A stretch of DNA of 64,000 nucleotides from Pomphorhynchus laevis (lineage: Eukaryota; Acanthocephala; Palaeacanthocephala; Echinorhynchida; Pomphorhynchidae): contig WNNJ02003250.1 in the NCBI GenBank assembly GCA_012934845.2, positions 1 to 64,000 on the forward strand, written 5' to 3'. The position numbers were made by a program, and so were the translations under genes. Position 1 is the stretch's first letter, and each line of letters opens with the position of its first letter. This document shows, piece after piece, positions 24,901 through 36,765 of the stretch. A model generated the notes under the pieces. It worked only from the letters and a program-made list of their open reading frames with translations, had not been told where the DNA came from and searched no databases.

Positions 24901-27004
24901 TATTTATCGGGACAATATAAAATTTTCGACTTAAAACCTATGCGAAATGTGATGCTTCGAAACACCTTGAATATACTAACATAATTAAACTTATCTGATC
25001 CTTTTTTGAACTATATCTTGTTCTAACTATTCCACTATGAATCGAAAATAATTAAATTCGCATTTAAACTTGATTTTTTTTCTTGGTGGTATCGCAGTTA
25101 CAAAATTAAATTTACCTCGAACATCAACATACGCTCTTTTCAAATAATATTAAATAGCTAAACAGTGTACTTTCAACTGAACATTAGTTCCCTTATAATT
25201 GCACACGTGTACGAATCAAATAAAATTTAAACAATATCCTTCTTAGAAGATATAATACGCACTTCTTATCACAATTTTTATCAAAAGTCTATTAAAATTT
25301 TATAACTAAACAAACAATCAAAAACAAGTCAAATATAAAACTGGCAAATTTGAACAAAATTGCATTTATACAAAGACTGTTCTCTCTATATATATTAACA
25401 ATAATATATGCAAATTCACCTATGATTTTCCAGTTTAAAAAAGTTCAGTGATGTTATTTTTTCAAGATAATAACTAAGTATAGATGGCATGATGCCTATG
25501 TTTGTATATAATTATTGATTTTTAATAAAAAGTCATTCTGCACATTAACGATGATGACAGTGTCGAAATTTAAAATAAAATTCTTTAGTTGCAAAATAAA
25601 GTCAGGTATATTGTGCGCATCCTACACACAAGTGAAAAGTGTCGAAACCAAAATAAAATAAAAAGGTTAAATTGCATAAAGTACTGAGGAAAATATAATG
25701 GTTCTTACACATTTATATTAAAGGAAAACGCTAGAAGCATTTTATATATTCATATCAGGTTAGTTACAGTAACATTGAATCTTACATAACACGTTGTTAA
25801 CTTTATTTAACAACGTACTACTATGTAATCATTTAAGAGATGAATATCTGAAATACAGAAAACGCTTGCGTTTCTTTTAATTTGCAAGCAATATATATGA
25901 ACGAAATATATGTATGATGTGATTGACCTTATGCATATCAAAAGTGTGACCTTCATGAGTATACGATTGATTAAGTGAGTGTGCTTACAGATGTCCAAAC
26001 GAGAATTTAAATTTTTAAATTTAATTTAAAAATTAAATAAATTGGAGTTAATTTAAATTAACTCCAATTCCATAGTTTCACTTTGGATAAATACTCTGTA
26101 ATTTGGGGATAAAAATGTTGTACTCTGTAATTTTTGAGTAAAAAGCGTGTAACTTTGTATCAAATTAAAGAATAAAATCGCATTGCTTTGCTATCGATTT
26201 GATTGATTGAATTATCATTTATTTTTCATTAAGATTTTATTTCGCTAGCCTCTCCTACATCATAAGAAAAAATATATTTTTAAGTGTTTTTGATTGTGAT
26301 AAAAAATTTCGTGTTTGAGATTAAATTTTTTCGATCATGAAACTAGCGAAATATTATAAAAAATATATTTCATATTCCGTAGGTTCCGCTCCAAAATTAA
26401 AAGTTCAGAGAAAAAACGAATGTAAGTCATGTATGTTCAATTTACTATTCTTGAAAACTTACTTAAAGCAATTTATTCTTATTAAACACTAATAAACAAC
26501 GGTCGCGAAAAATAATGATATATGCATTTAGGGATATTGTGTTTTATTTGAGGATAGATATGAATGTAAATATAATGTTTACGAATGGACTTTACATTTA
26601 CATGCTGCATTGATAAGATTTACATGTAGATTTTATTAATACAACGTATCGATTTAAAATAGTAATTTGATGTTTATAGTTGGTCACCACTACTCACGGT
26701 ACAACAAAATTTGTTAAATTCATTAAAATAGCATTATCTCCTCATTATTAGTGTTACACACTGAAGACTGTCTAGGTTAATGTAGAAAATGTTCTTGAAC
26801 ATAAAAGTACAAAACTAAGCATTGCTAAGCACATTACCATGGGTTTTTAAATGAAATTATACAAAAGCAGATGTGGTAGGCACATATCAATACCGAAGAG
26901 TGCGTCGATGTATTACAACTTAAGCTTCAATTAGCGAAAATTTGGGTAATATGTATTTTATGCTTATCAGTATTATAGAACTAATTACATTATATAATAA
27001 TATT
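24901..27004. other. Intron 6 segment; small palindromes only
   Basis: Mostly featureless AT-rich DNA. It contains a perfect 28-bp palindrome at 26041-26068 (attggagttaattt and its complement). At 26232-26375 it contains a weak hairpin whose inner arms (atttcgctagcctct and tagcgaaatat) resemble those of the foldback family at 2286 and 12596, possibly a diverged third copy. Confidence 0.45.
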
Positions 27005-27165
27005 ATATAATATAGTAATCAGATCAGTTAACTACGAGTCTACAAATGTTTTATTATATATAAATTTTGAAATATTAATGTTTCAATATTAAGATTTTTA
27101 ATAATTCAGATTTATATTAAGAATTTTTTAAAATTCGATTTTTATGAATTGATTAATAAATATTA
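27005..27165 (-). mobile_element. Penelope-like family tail fragment (D)
   Basis: It begins with agatcagttaactacgagtc, the family terminus, and runs to the aattgattaataaatat block. The rest of the tail is missing, and the 3' end of the minus-strand LINE begins about 20 bases further on. The LINE may have truncated or replaced the remainder. Confidence 0.5.
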
Positions 27166-27184
27166 TTTTTTAAGTATAAAAATT

Positions 27185-30030
27185 ATTAATAATTAATTAT
27201 TAATAATATTAATGCAGCGGCTTTATTTCGCGTTAATGCCTCTCGGCTTCGGGTAACATACAAAAGCACTAAAACAAAGACAGTAGCATAGAAATCAAAA
27301 TAATCAAATAAAATAAATAAACTGAGGTAGCCAGCATGGCCTATAAAAACTGTAATGTTAGTACAATGAAATGCATAAGCTAAATCACAAGTACAACTGT
27401 CCCTTGTCAATAAGTTTTAATAGCAAAGAGGATCCAGAGAAGAGCAAGAGAATGAGCAGAACCAACAATAACAGCTGGAGGTGCGAGAGTGGAAAGGAAG
27501 CCGAATAATGCAAAATTTTGAATGATAGCCATCTAATGATAGACGCCAGATAAGCGGACGTTTGTGATAGTTTGGGTTCCTCCAAGTTGATTGCGTGTAA
27601 ATAGGGTAACAGAATATATCAGGATATAATCTACTGACTTTGGAATCAAAGAGATATCGGTTTTCTAAATAAGCATCTGTAGAGTCAATATGTAAATCAT
27701 TTAATATTTTTACTGGCAAGGGTGTTGATCTACTAAGCACGGCCACCACCGTAGAGGAAACTTTGGGCGAGAATCCTACCACTCGCTTTAGGGAATCGCC
27801 AGAAACATTTGTCAATTTTCTGAAAATCTGTCGGTAACAAATCGATCCAGAAACATTTAATTCCATAACTCAAAATAGGTAGCAGCATTATATTAAAGTA
27901 AGTAACCGCACCCTCAAACGAAAGTAATCCAAGTTTAGAAGCAGCATTCGTAGATTTCAATACTTTTGTGGACTGTTTCAATAGATGCGCTTTGAATGAC
28001 CATCGCGAGCTAAGCAAAAATCCAATATACTGATATGTTGACACGAACTCTAAAATATTGTCCCTGATATACAGCACGTCATCAGGACGACAAGGTCCAC
28101 CTTTTCTGAATTTAATAATTTTGGATTTTTCTGTATTAATAATGAGTCCATTAGTTTCGCGATAATTTAACAGGGCTGAAATAGCCAATTGAGCGTAATC
28201 CTTATTTAATGTTATCAAGGCTAAATCATCCGCATACAATATAGTTGTAACATCTGATACTGATGAACGAATAAAATTTGGAAGGTCCAACAAAAAAGAG
28301 AATAATAACGGGCTAAGCGGATCTCTCTGCTGTACTCCACAACTGGTGGTAAATACTTCGGAGTAATTTACGCCATCAAAAATTCGTAATGAACTAGGCG
28401 TTAAGATCCTTTTGAGAAGTAATAGAAAATCACCATGAACGTTCACTTCTTTATGAAGCTTTGTCAAAGGCAGTGCTCTATTCTTAGAATCAAAGATTTT
28501 AGCAAAATCGATAAACACTGAGTACAAGGAGGAATGCTGACGTATAGTATCCAGAACCTTTGACCTTAGAATTTGAAGAGCACCCATTGTCGAATAACCT
28601 CTACGGAACCCATGTTGTTCAGATGGTAACAAATCACTGCGAAACCGTAGCAAACGCAACGCCATTAAATTCGATAAAACTTTATATGCATGATTAAGTA
28701 GCGTTATCCCTCTGTCCGAGTCTGTACACGAAGGGTCCCCTGATCCCTTGTATATTACCTTGATTATAGCATCACGCCATCTAAGTGTGATAGGATGACT
28801 TCTAAGAATAGCATTGAAGAAAAATAGTCAATAGTCCGAAACTAAGCAGAAGGTCTGTCTCATGTGTTCTACACACAATTGGTATATTCCCGCTGCTTTA
28901 CAGAAGGACATCTTGAATAGACAAAACTCAATTTCGTCTATGTCAAAACTAAGATTAAGATGATTTTGGTCAATTAGATGGCAATAAAGAACACAATCCT
29001 TAGAATTAAAAGACGAAAGATTAGTTGAAGCTAGAATATTCACAAAATGTAGATGCCACTGTTCCAAAGGAATCCGAGAAGCATTTTACATGATCTAGAG
29101 TGAAAAAGTCACGGAGTATTCTCTGCTTTGGAAAGCAGTCTTCGCTCTTTTGCTAATAAGATCTCTAACTTAAACTTTTTCACACCATTCAAATAAAGCC
29201 TAAGTAAGTATACGAAATCTGAGTTGAAGAGTCCAAATTCATTCGACTTGTAGAAAGAAAGTAGAAGTTTCTGCAATCGTCTCAAATTACTCGGCATTCT
29301 AAACAAACTACGAGAAACGGGATTTTTAATCTCACATTAAGATAAAAGTGTGTTGCAAAGTAAAGAGTAACTGTGAGAAATGTGTCCCTTACTTAAAAGA
29401 CGCTTAGAATCCTCCAAATTATTAAGGTCAAGAGCTTCAAATGAGATTTTCCTACTGACGGCTTGAACATATTGGTAAGTACTACGGCATGTCACAAAGC
29501 CCTCTAGAATACATATCACTGGCTTATGTTTGCGACGTAGCGCCCAAGTAGAACCAAAATCTAGACACACGTTATGTATCCCAAAATTAGCAAAGATTAA
29601 ATCAAGACAACTCCTAGATTGTCCAAATTCATATGTCCAGCCTTCAATGTGAGCAAAAAGGGTTAAATCGTGAGACACAAAGAACTTTTTCAATAAATCA
29701 AGTTTCTGTGCGGAGCGACTATGATTGGCGTTAAAGTCACCAGCAATAACGATAGGTTTATGATATGAAACATCCACAATAAATTAAGACAACTCACCGA
29801 TAATATCGCATGCACTTAAGGAAGGACTGAAATAACAAGCAATTATTACCGAATTTGACGAATTAAGATAAATCGCGTTTTCCGTAGTCTTAAAAGACCA
29901 ATCTCTCAACAGTCTATTGACGGCCAAAAATACACCTCCACGCGGTCGACCGCGATCGCCTAGAGTAGCTAAAATTTCAAAAGTATAAAATGAGTTTAAT
30001 GTAATAGGAGAGGTAGCGAAAGTTTCCAAA
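27185..30030 (-). mobile_element. 5'-truncated Jockey/I-type LINE (minus strand)
   Basis: Reading on the minus strand from about 30030 there is the second half of an AP endonuclease (GGVFLAVNRLLRDWSF, then PIVIAGDFNANHSRSAQKLD, with the D-F-N core and a decayed SDH-like KHKPVI). A linker of about 0.9 kb leads to an intact-looking reverse transcriptase stretch at 27733-28665: LLPSEQHGFRRGYSTMGALQ, VFIDFAKIFDS, TSCGVQQRDPLSPLLFSFLL and ILYADDLALITLN with the catalytic YADD preserved, then GFLLSSRWSFKAHLLKQS. A further C-terminal frame lies at 27417-27866. Breaks separate the endonuclease, linker and RT frames. The N-terminal endonuclease half and any ORF1 are missing. It lies in sense orientation with the plakin gene, in intron 6, about 350 bp from exon 6. 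Confidence 0.85.
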
Positions 30031-30384
30031 AGTACTTTATATAGTACTTTATTTATTAATATTACTAATATTAATATTAGTAATATTAATAATCATTTTA
30101 ATTATAAATATTAATTATCTTATTAAAAACTATAGGATTAATTAAATATAATAAGCTAATTAGACGGATTTAGTTTAATTGTAAATACTATATTCATTTT
30201 TTTCAACTTTTCCCCACACAAATGCCTATTTTCAAAAGGCATGTAATTTAGTAAAATAACGTTTTACATTTTTAGAAAGAATAATGATATGAGATAAAAA
30301 AAAACACAAGGAAACAAATTGTAAACATAATATCGTTGTCTAAATACATTTGCAATATAAAACCAACCACTTGAAATTACCAAC

Positions 30385-30468
30385 CTCAGCCAAGTCAGCA
30401 AATTGGGAACATAATTTTTTTATGTTGTCAAGTCGTCCGGTATGTGAATTTATTTCGTCAATCAAGTC
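30385..30468 (-). CDS. Plakin gene exon 6
   Basis: An 84-nt, 28-codon exon, phase 0 on both sides, with acceptor attttaatttag and donor gttggt. It reads DLIDEINSHTGRLDN then IKKLCSQFADLAE, a textbook amphipathic spectrin-type helix. There is no ATG inside. The preceding exon ends in phase 0 (...AIQSLT), so the junction reads IQSLT-DLIDEINSHTGR. The donor is not ideal; a second GT three bases further would add Val and shift the phase, which would no longer fit exon 7. Confidence 0.85.
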
Positions 30469-33164
30469 CTAAATTAAAATGAGAGTAATTTTTGATAAAT
30501 ACATCATGAAAATATCTGATTTTTTCTGTAACTGTGTATTACTAAAACATAAAATTTTATTATTCAAATGTTTGTATGATAGTGTAGCTGATATACTGCC
30601 CATCGAAAAGTACAATTTCCATCTAAATACCATTATCAACGTGATTGTGATGGTCATGTTTACGAGTCTCAGTTTGTTGATAACGATTCACTCAAAGAGA
30701 ATGTTAAATTCTTGACTTCGGAAAAAGAAAGAGTAATTTAATAGCATACACAAGTAATTATTAAATGAACGATAAAGGATCTAATAAAGAATTCAAGTAT
30801 GGTAAGCGATTGGATATGGCGATATGTTCACTGTGCTTATAAAAATCTGACTAGTAGTGATAGATGTTATTTATTCAAATAACCGATTATATATCATTAC
30901 GGTATAGTTAATCCATCTAGGAGCTTGTAATAATGAAAAATTCGCCTATTATAAATCTTGTGTTTGTGGTTTGCGCTAAAATCTTAATGAATTAATAATG
31001 CCTGATGTATTTACGACAATTTGAAATCATTTACAGATTTAATACTTTATTATTAGATCGGTAAATATGCTTTCGCTTCAATTAAAATGCAACCAATGAT
31101 GTTAAATATATGTTTTATTATAATACATTATTGCCTACCGTAAGATCACTAATGTTCACATTTTGAATTATCGACTCTACGGTAAAGATCTTTTGCATGC
31201 CGGATTTTAATAAATATCAAGTATTAAAAGTATTATATTCTAATTAAACATCTCGCAGAAATATTTTAGCAGCTAAAATACATTCTTTATCAAATTACCA
31301 CGCATTTCTAATGTACCAACAAATATTATTTTACAAGAAAACCATCAATAAAAATGTACTGCATAGGAAAGCAATTGTGACGTATTAGTTTGATTTATTG
31401 GTATTATAAATGAAAACAGATACTTTAAAATATGTTCTTGTAATTGCAACTAATGTTTGCAATTACAAACTTTGTAGATAGAAAATTTGTTAATACAATA
31501 CGTCTTCTTATCTTATCTTAATAGTGCTAATATTATTCGTGTTATTTCAAATAAAAAGTTAGCAAACGGCATAATCTTTTTATCAGTAGTCAATAATTTT
31601 ATAACAAACAATTTATTTTATTAAATATATAATTTAATAAACAAAATTATATAATGGTCAACGTAATTTACTAATAGAATGAATGGCTAAGATCATTAAT
31701 TATTTATAAATATTTAAATTGAAAATGTAATTTTTGATGCTTTTGTACCTGAAATGATCTCAGTAGCTGTTGAAATTCTGTAAAAATGTAACTTTTCAAG
31801 AAAGCACATCTTCTCAATTATTCCAAGTTGAAGTAAATAATTTATTGAATTTTCAAGAACGCGGTGAAATACGCTCACCATGAGAATTTGGAAAATGCTA
31901 ACATTTTTCAAAGGCTTGTGATAAAATAATGTATTTTATGTCGGGAGCAGAAAAATAATTTTTTATTCTTATTTCTTTAATACTGCTCCAAATTAACAAA
32001 GTTTAAAAAACTAATGGATTATTTATTGAAATTAAATAGAAAGGATCTAATTTGTTTATACAAATGTGCTGCTACGATTGAATTCATGGTATTAATAATT
32101 TCCAAAATCGTGTATTTTAAATCACGATATAATAGGTATCATAAATTCTAATTGTATTATCGTATATGAACAATATCCATAATAGAAAGAATTTATATTT
32201 GGAGACAGCTTATTAATGTTAAAAACATATCTGGTTAGTAGGTAGAGAGAACCTTGATGGCACATAATATCATACACCATATAACATTATTATACCTAAT
32301 ATTTCTATGGGAATATTAGGCAATTGGTAGAAATAATTAATCCGCAATAAAATTACAAATTAATATTTTGGTAAATGGATAATCACTTTAATAGAAAAAT
32401 AGATTCATAGTAGTTGTGTAGTTCAATAAGCTCAAAATAATTCAAAATACCTCGCTTAATTCCTGTTTATACGTTTACTTAAAATACGAACAATAGGTAA
32501 TATTAATGCAGAAACAAATCCTGCTGCGAGCAATTCATCAGATGTTGTTGCCGTGTTTTACTAGCAATACCGAATTTCAATTGCTCTTAAAAGTCTAGCT
32601 TTTGCATATTTTGGTGTTATATAAGTTCAAATGCTATAATAGCAATTTCAGAATGCTAACGCCGATTATGATTTGAAATGTTTTATACAGGAGAGCATAC
32701 TTATTTATTCAAAATAATAATATAGATAATTCATTATAAAAAGAAAAGCTTTTCTGCATGTTTGATAGAATACCTCTGCGATATATCTGGAGGTGATACA
32801 TGAACCCCGAAATGATTAGAAAAATGCTTTATGAACAAAACGCTTCAAAGTCAGTGTTCAGGATATTTATAAAAAAGAAATTAAATAAGAAGTGGCAAAC
32901 TATATGGAAACACATAAGCATAGAAATACAAATGGGGAACGAAGTAAAATAAACGTAAAATAGTATCGTAATCTAGTAGTTAAAGAGTAATTTATGATGA
33001 AATAAAACCGATTAAGTGCACTGCGTAAAGACGAAGTATCTAAGGTGCAATTTTATAATAAATAATGCCTCAGTAGCTTAGAGCACTTATAAGTGGACAC
33101 TTTTGTGTAGTCATCTTTGCTTAAACTGTGATCTTGTGCGATGTACGGCATAAATGTGTTTAGT
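30469..33164. other. Intron 5; no feature seen
   Basis: AT-rich intronic DNA. The 65-codon minus-strand frame near 31714-31911 contains a splice-like stretch but does not match the exon phases on either side, so it is not called an exon. Confidence 0.5.
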
Positions 33165-33830
33165 GGAATTTGCAAATCAGATCAGGTAACTAAGTTTACG
33201 TATATTAAATTGTTTATAAATTAAACACAATGATAAATAAATTAATAACATAATAAATAATTAAATAATAATAAATAATTTCATAATTTTATATAGCATT
33301 TCATATAACTTATATTGAGTTAAAATTGAAATTTAAAATAAAAATAAAATTTTATTAATTGATTAATGAATTGACTAATTTTTATGAATTGACTAATAAA
33401 TAACAGACGTCGTATCAAAATTAGGAACTGCTATGTAATCAGGTTTGGTCCCATATTCCTCGACACAACATGATGGTCAAATACACTCTAATGACGTATT
33501 TACTCTGATAAAATGTGATTTACTAGTATCTTATTCTAATACAAAGCATACTGTTTATTATCCATCAATCAAAAATTTCGCTTAAGAGTTTCAATTAATT
33601 TTAAATAATATTTAGTTGATTTGTATATTTTACTATTTTCTGTTTGATTGTATTTTTGTAGTAACCTAGTTTAAAATATGCATCTATTAAATTATTAAAA
33701 TGCTTTTGAAGAAAAACAATATCATTACATAAGTTACACGGGTTAACCAAAACAGCATTTCTAAACGTAGCGAGATAATAACAGAAACCCGAAATTGAAT
33801 TAAATATAGGAAAATATATTAAAAGCAATG
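33165..33830 (-). mobile_element. Penelope-like element, 3' end with coding remnant (E)
   Basis: On the minus strand a short frame at 33601-33828 encodes LCNDIVFLQKHFNNLID and AYFKLGYYKNTIKQKIVKY, close to the peptide of piece B. The family tail follows down to the gatcaggtaactaagtttacg terminus near 33180. The element ends only about 110 bp from exon 5. The rest of the reverse transcriptase is absent. Confidence 0.55.
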
Positions 33831-33938
33831 CGTTTAAAATAACGACATTGTATTAACGACAGTCACAAAATTTGCAAAATATTTACTTGTTTTAGCCATC
33901 AACAACGATATGACCTCTAATAACAAAAGTAAGCTTAC

Positions 33939-34101
33939 CGTTAATGATTGTATAGCGACTGATTCCTGTCCTTGTCCGCCGTTAAGGAAGTTGCGTATAC
34001 GCTGTTCTTCTCTTTGTACTCCGTTGAACCAGCCTTCTTCAATTGTGAGAAGTAATTCACATTTCTTCGATACCCGCAGAACACTATCAGCAAGTCTTTG
34101 A
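33939..34101 (-). CDS. Plakin gene exon 5
   Basis: A 163-nt exon, phase 2 to phase 0, with acceptor tgtgtattttgaag and a strong donor gtaagc. It completes an Arg codon from exon 4 and reads QRLADSVLRVSKKCELLLTI, then EEGWFNGVQREEQRIRNFLN and GGQGQESVAIQSLT. The Trp in an E-x-x-W pattern followed by charged heptads is typical of a spectrin-type helix. The plus-strand frame drawn over this place (33910-34101) is only its shadow. The GC content is well above that of the flanks. Confidence 0.9.
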
Positions 34102-35479
34102 CTTCAAAATACACAATTTCTCACATTTTTAAAATGTCTTATACTCGGTGAAGGATAGTTTATCGTTTTTAAATTTGTATTGAAAAAATTAAATATTTTA
34201 AGTTTTGTAGTATATAATTTATAAAATGAATAGAACTAGCGAAGAAAACCCCTCTTTTAAAGAGCTGCTTCAATTAATCAACTAGGACTAGTCTTGTGCG
34301 CGAAACGTCCATATTAGTTCTGCGAATATATATTGTCTTTAATCAAGCTGATCGAATCTAATTTTATGGTTTACATAGTAGCACTCAACTCACACTTTCA
34401 AGTGAAGAATTTGTGTAACAAGATATACCAAAGAAGGCTTAAAACTTACACATACATTGTCATGTGAAGATTTCTTCGTTGTCTCTTTGCTGTAAAAAAT
34501 CAAAAAGGCTTGTTTTCTCAGAAAATCAATGTAACGATAGCAACTTAGAGCTTATTAGAGGGTTATTTACTTCCTTACACATAAAGCAAACAAAGCTTCT
34601 TGAATGCATTTGGTGAACAATTTAGTTTGCATACGTTGTAACGACAAACACGAAAGACATTGATAAAGTATGCTTTAAATTTTCAATTAAAAGCATAACT
34701 TTTTGTTTAAATTGACAAAACTTTCAATTTTGTCAGTTAAAAATTGGCAAAATTTGAAAATTCTCAAATATAAACAAATCATTTATAGCGAAAAACATTT
34801 ACATTCCCTTGTATATAAATAAGATAATAAATATAAACAGATATATAAGCAGATAAATTAAAAAATAATAATATAAAATGTAAATGTGTCTGTTTATAAA
34901 ATTTTATATTATATAAACGCGAATAGTTTAAATCGTTGTTTTACAAAGAGTGTAAAAAATGTAGGAAAACTCAAAAATATGCACTATTTAATCCATTTTT
35001 CGCATGTACATAAGCAATTAAAGCTTGTTTACATAATCAAAAAGATTATGTAAACAATTATCAAAGATTAATTACGATGATTGTGCAAACAATCATCAAA
35101 GATTTATGACAAATAAATCTTTTGTGCAAATAAATTTGTGACGAAAGACAATATACACTAAAAATATACAGTACACAATTGTTTATATGTTGTTTGTAAA
35201 TAAACAAAATAAATATCGTTTTGATTAAAAACGGCTTTAAGTCCTTTTTAATCACATAAGGGTTCTTCACACCTACGAGTTCTTTACACCCGTAGTGTAA
35301 ATAACTTGTTGTATGTGTGACACTTATTAAATTGTTGATCAAAAGTACTTCTTGTTAAGAAATGAGGGTGAGGAAGTAAGCAATCTGATAATATCCAGTA
35401 ATAGTTTGAGAAATGTTACTAATAAATGAAAAGCATTTATGTAAATGCTCGAAAAAAACAATTTATTATAGCACCATAA
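34102..35479. other. Intron 4 segment; no feature seen
   Basis: AT-rich DNA with several short local hairpins, for example around 35020-35070 (gtttacataatc and its complement). No exon is recognised. Confidence 0.5.
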
Positions 35480-35960
35480 CTTAGTGAATCTGATCAGCTA
35501 ACTGAATCTACGTATTTTATATAACAAATAAAAATTTAAGATACATAATTATAAATAATAAATAATTATATTTGATTTAATACAATTGATATTTATATAA
35601 AAGTAATATTTATAATTAAAATCTGGAATAAAAATCAATTTTTATGAATTGACTAATAAATAATATCAAATGTATTCGAAAAAGGAATATAAATCATCAG
35701 AAGGAACTGTTATGTTATCAGGTTTCAGTCTCTATTCATTGACCCAGTATAGCAGCTGTGCCAAATACGCGCTAATGACGCATTTCCTCTGATGAAAGTT
35801 GATTATCTGGTGTATCCTATTATAATACAAAGTATATTATTTATTATTCATCAATCAAAAATTTTCGCTTAATAGTTTAAATTTATTTTTAATATTATTG
35901 TGTTAATTTATATATAGTAAACTTAATATTTAAATAATATTTTGTTGATTTATAATTCTC
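35480..35960 (-). mobile_element. Penelope-like family tail (F)
   Basis: It starts at the terminus gatcagctaactgaatctacg (about 35490), passes through the gtcaatttttatgaattgac and gaaggaactgttatgttatc blocks, then catttcctctgatgaaag and aaagtatattatttattattc. It reaches the position where the coding remnant begins in pieces B and E. It is among the best-preserved tails in the window. Confidence 0.65.
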
Positions 35961-36054
35961 TATTATGTCGTTTCAATAATACATAGTTGCAGTATTTATG
36001 GCAGAGGTTATATTACCGGGAAAGCAAAGTCCACAGGTCAATAATAACTTGTCG

Positions 36055-36370
36055 GTAGAACAAATTAGAACAAATAACTGAGTCTACCTATTTTTTACTA
36101 TATATAAATCAAAAATAAAGTTAAATAATAAATGATTATATAAGATTTTATATAATTTGTATTTATATCAAAATAAAATTTGAAATTGAAAATTAAAATA
36201 AAAGTCAATATTTAAGAATTGACTAATAAATGACAAACGATGTATAAGGAATAAAGATCATTAGGAGGAACTGCTATGCTACCAGATTTCGACTCATATT
36301 CCTCGACCCGTTATAGCAGGGGATGATAAATACATTTAACCATGGTGAAATGCGACTTATTGCAATTCCG
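36055..36370 (-). mobile_element. Penelope-like family tail fragment (G)
   Basis: A second tail follows piece F in the same orientation, about 100 bp after it. It has the tctacctattttttac terminus, the gtcaatatttaagaattgac block and the taggaggaactgctatgcta block. It ends near 36370, some 220 bp before exon 4. The tandem placement suggests either two insertions or the tandem arrangement known for Penelope-like elements. Confidence 0.55.
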
Positions 36371-36589
36371 GACAGCATTCATCTGCATTAATCAATTACT
36401 GATATATGATGTCGAGCAAACGATTTTATCGAATGCAACAGCATCGCAAAATTCCATCTGCATGCAAAATTCGATTTCTTTAGAGCGAAATGTTTAAATT
36501 AAAAATTGATTATCTCTGTACATCAGCTGCCGAACACAAGGAAATATGCTGCAAAACTATTTGAGAAATAAGATGCCAATTTTAGTTAC

Positions 36590-36765
36590 CGTGTATCTAT
36601 CTCAGTCAGTACGTCTTCCCAACGTCTGACTGCTTTACTTATGTCGTGAAGCATCTTATCCCCTTGAGAGTCGTGTATTTTCCTGCTTTCCTGCTTGCAT
36701 CGATCCACACACGACAATAATCGATCGACGATAGAGCCATCAAAGCGCGCTTTAGATTGCAATTT
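36590..36765 (-). CDS. Plakin gene exon 4
   Basis: A 176-nt exon entered in phase 0 after acceptor ctgactttttag and left in phase 2 at donor gtaact. It reads KLQSKARFDGSIVDRLLSCV, then DRCKQESRKIHDSQGDKMLH and DISKAVRRWEDVLTEIDT. RRWEDV is the conserved-Trp position of a spectrin-like helix A or C. The exon has no ATG. Joined to exon 3 it gives ...LIKLADELT-KLQSKARFD, an unbroken helix. Confidence 0.9.

Noticed and set aside
31714-31911. Minus-strand frame with a mini-exon-like part (ISTATEIIS) between acceptor and donor signals
   Set aside because: Its phases do not fit between exon 5 (ends phase 0) and exon 6 (starts phase 0), and exons 5 and 6 join cleanly without it.
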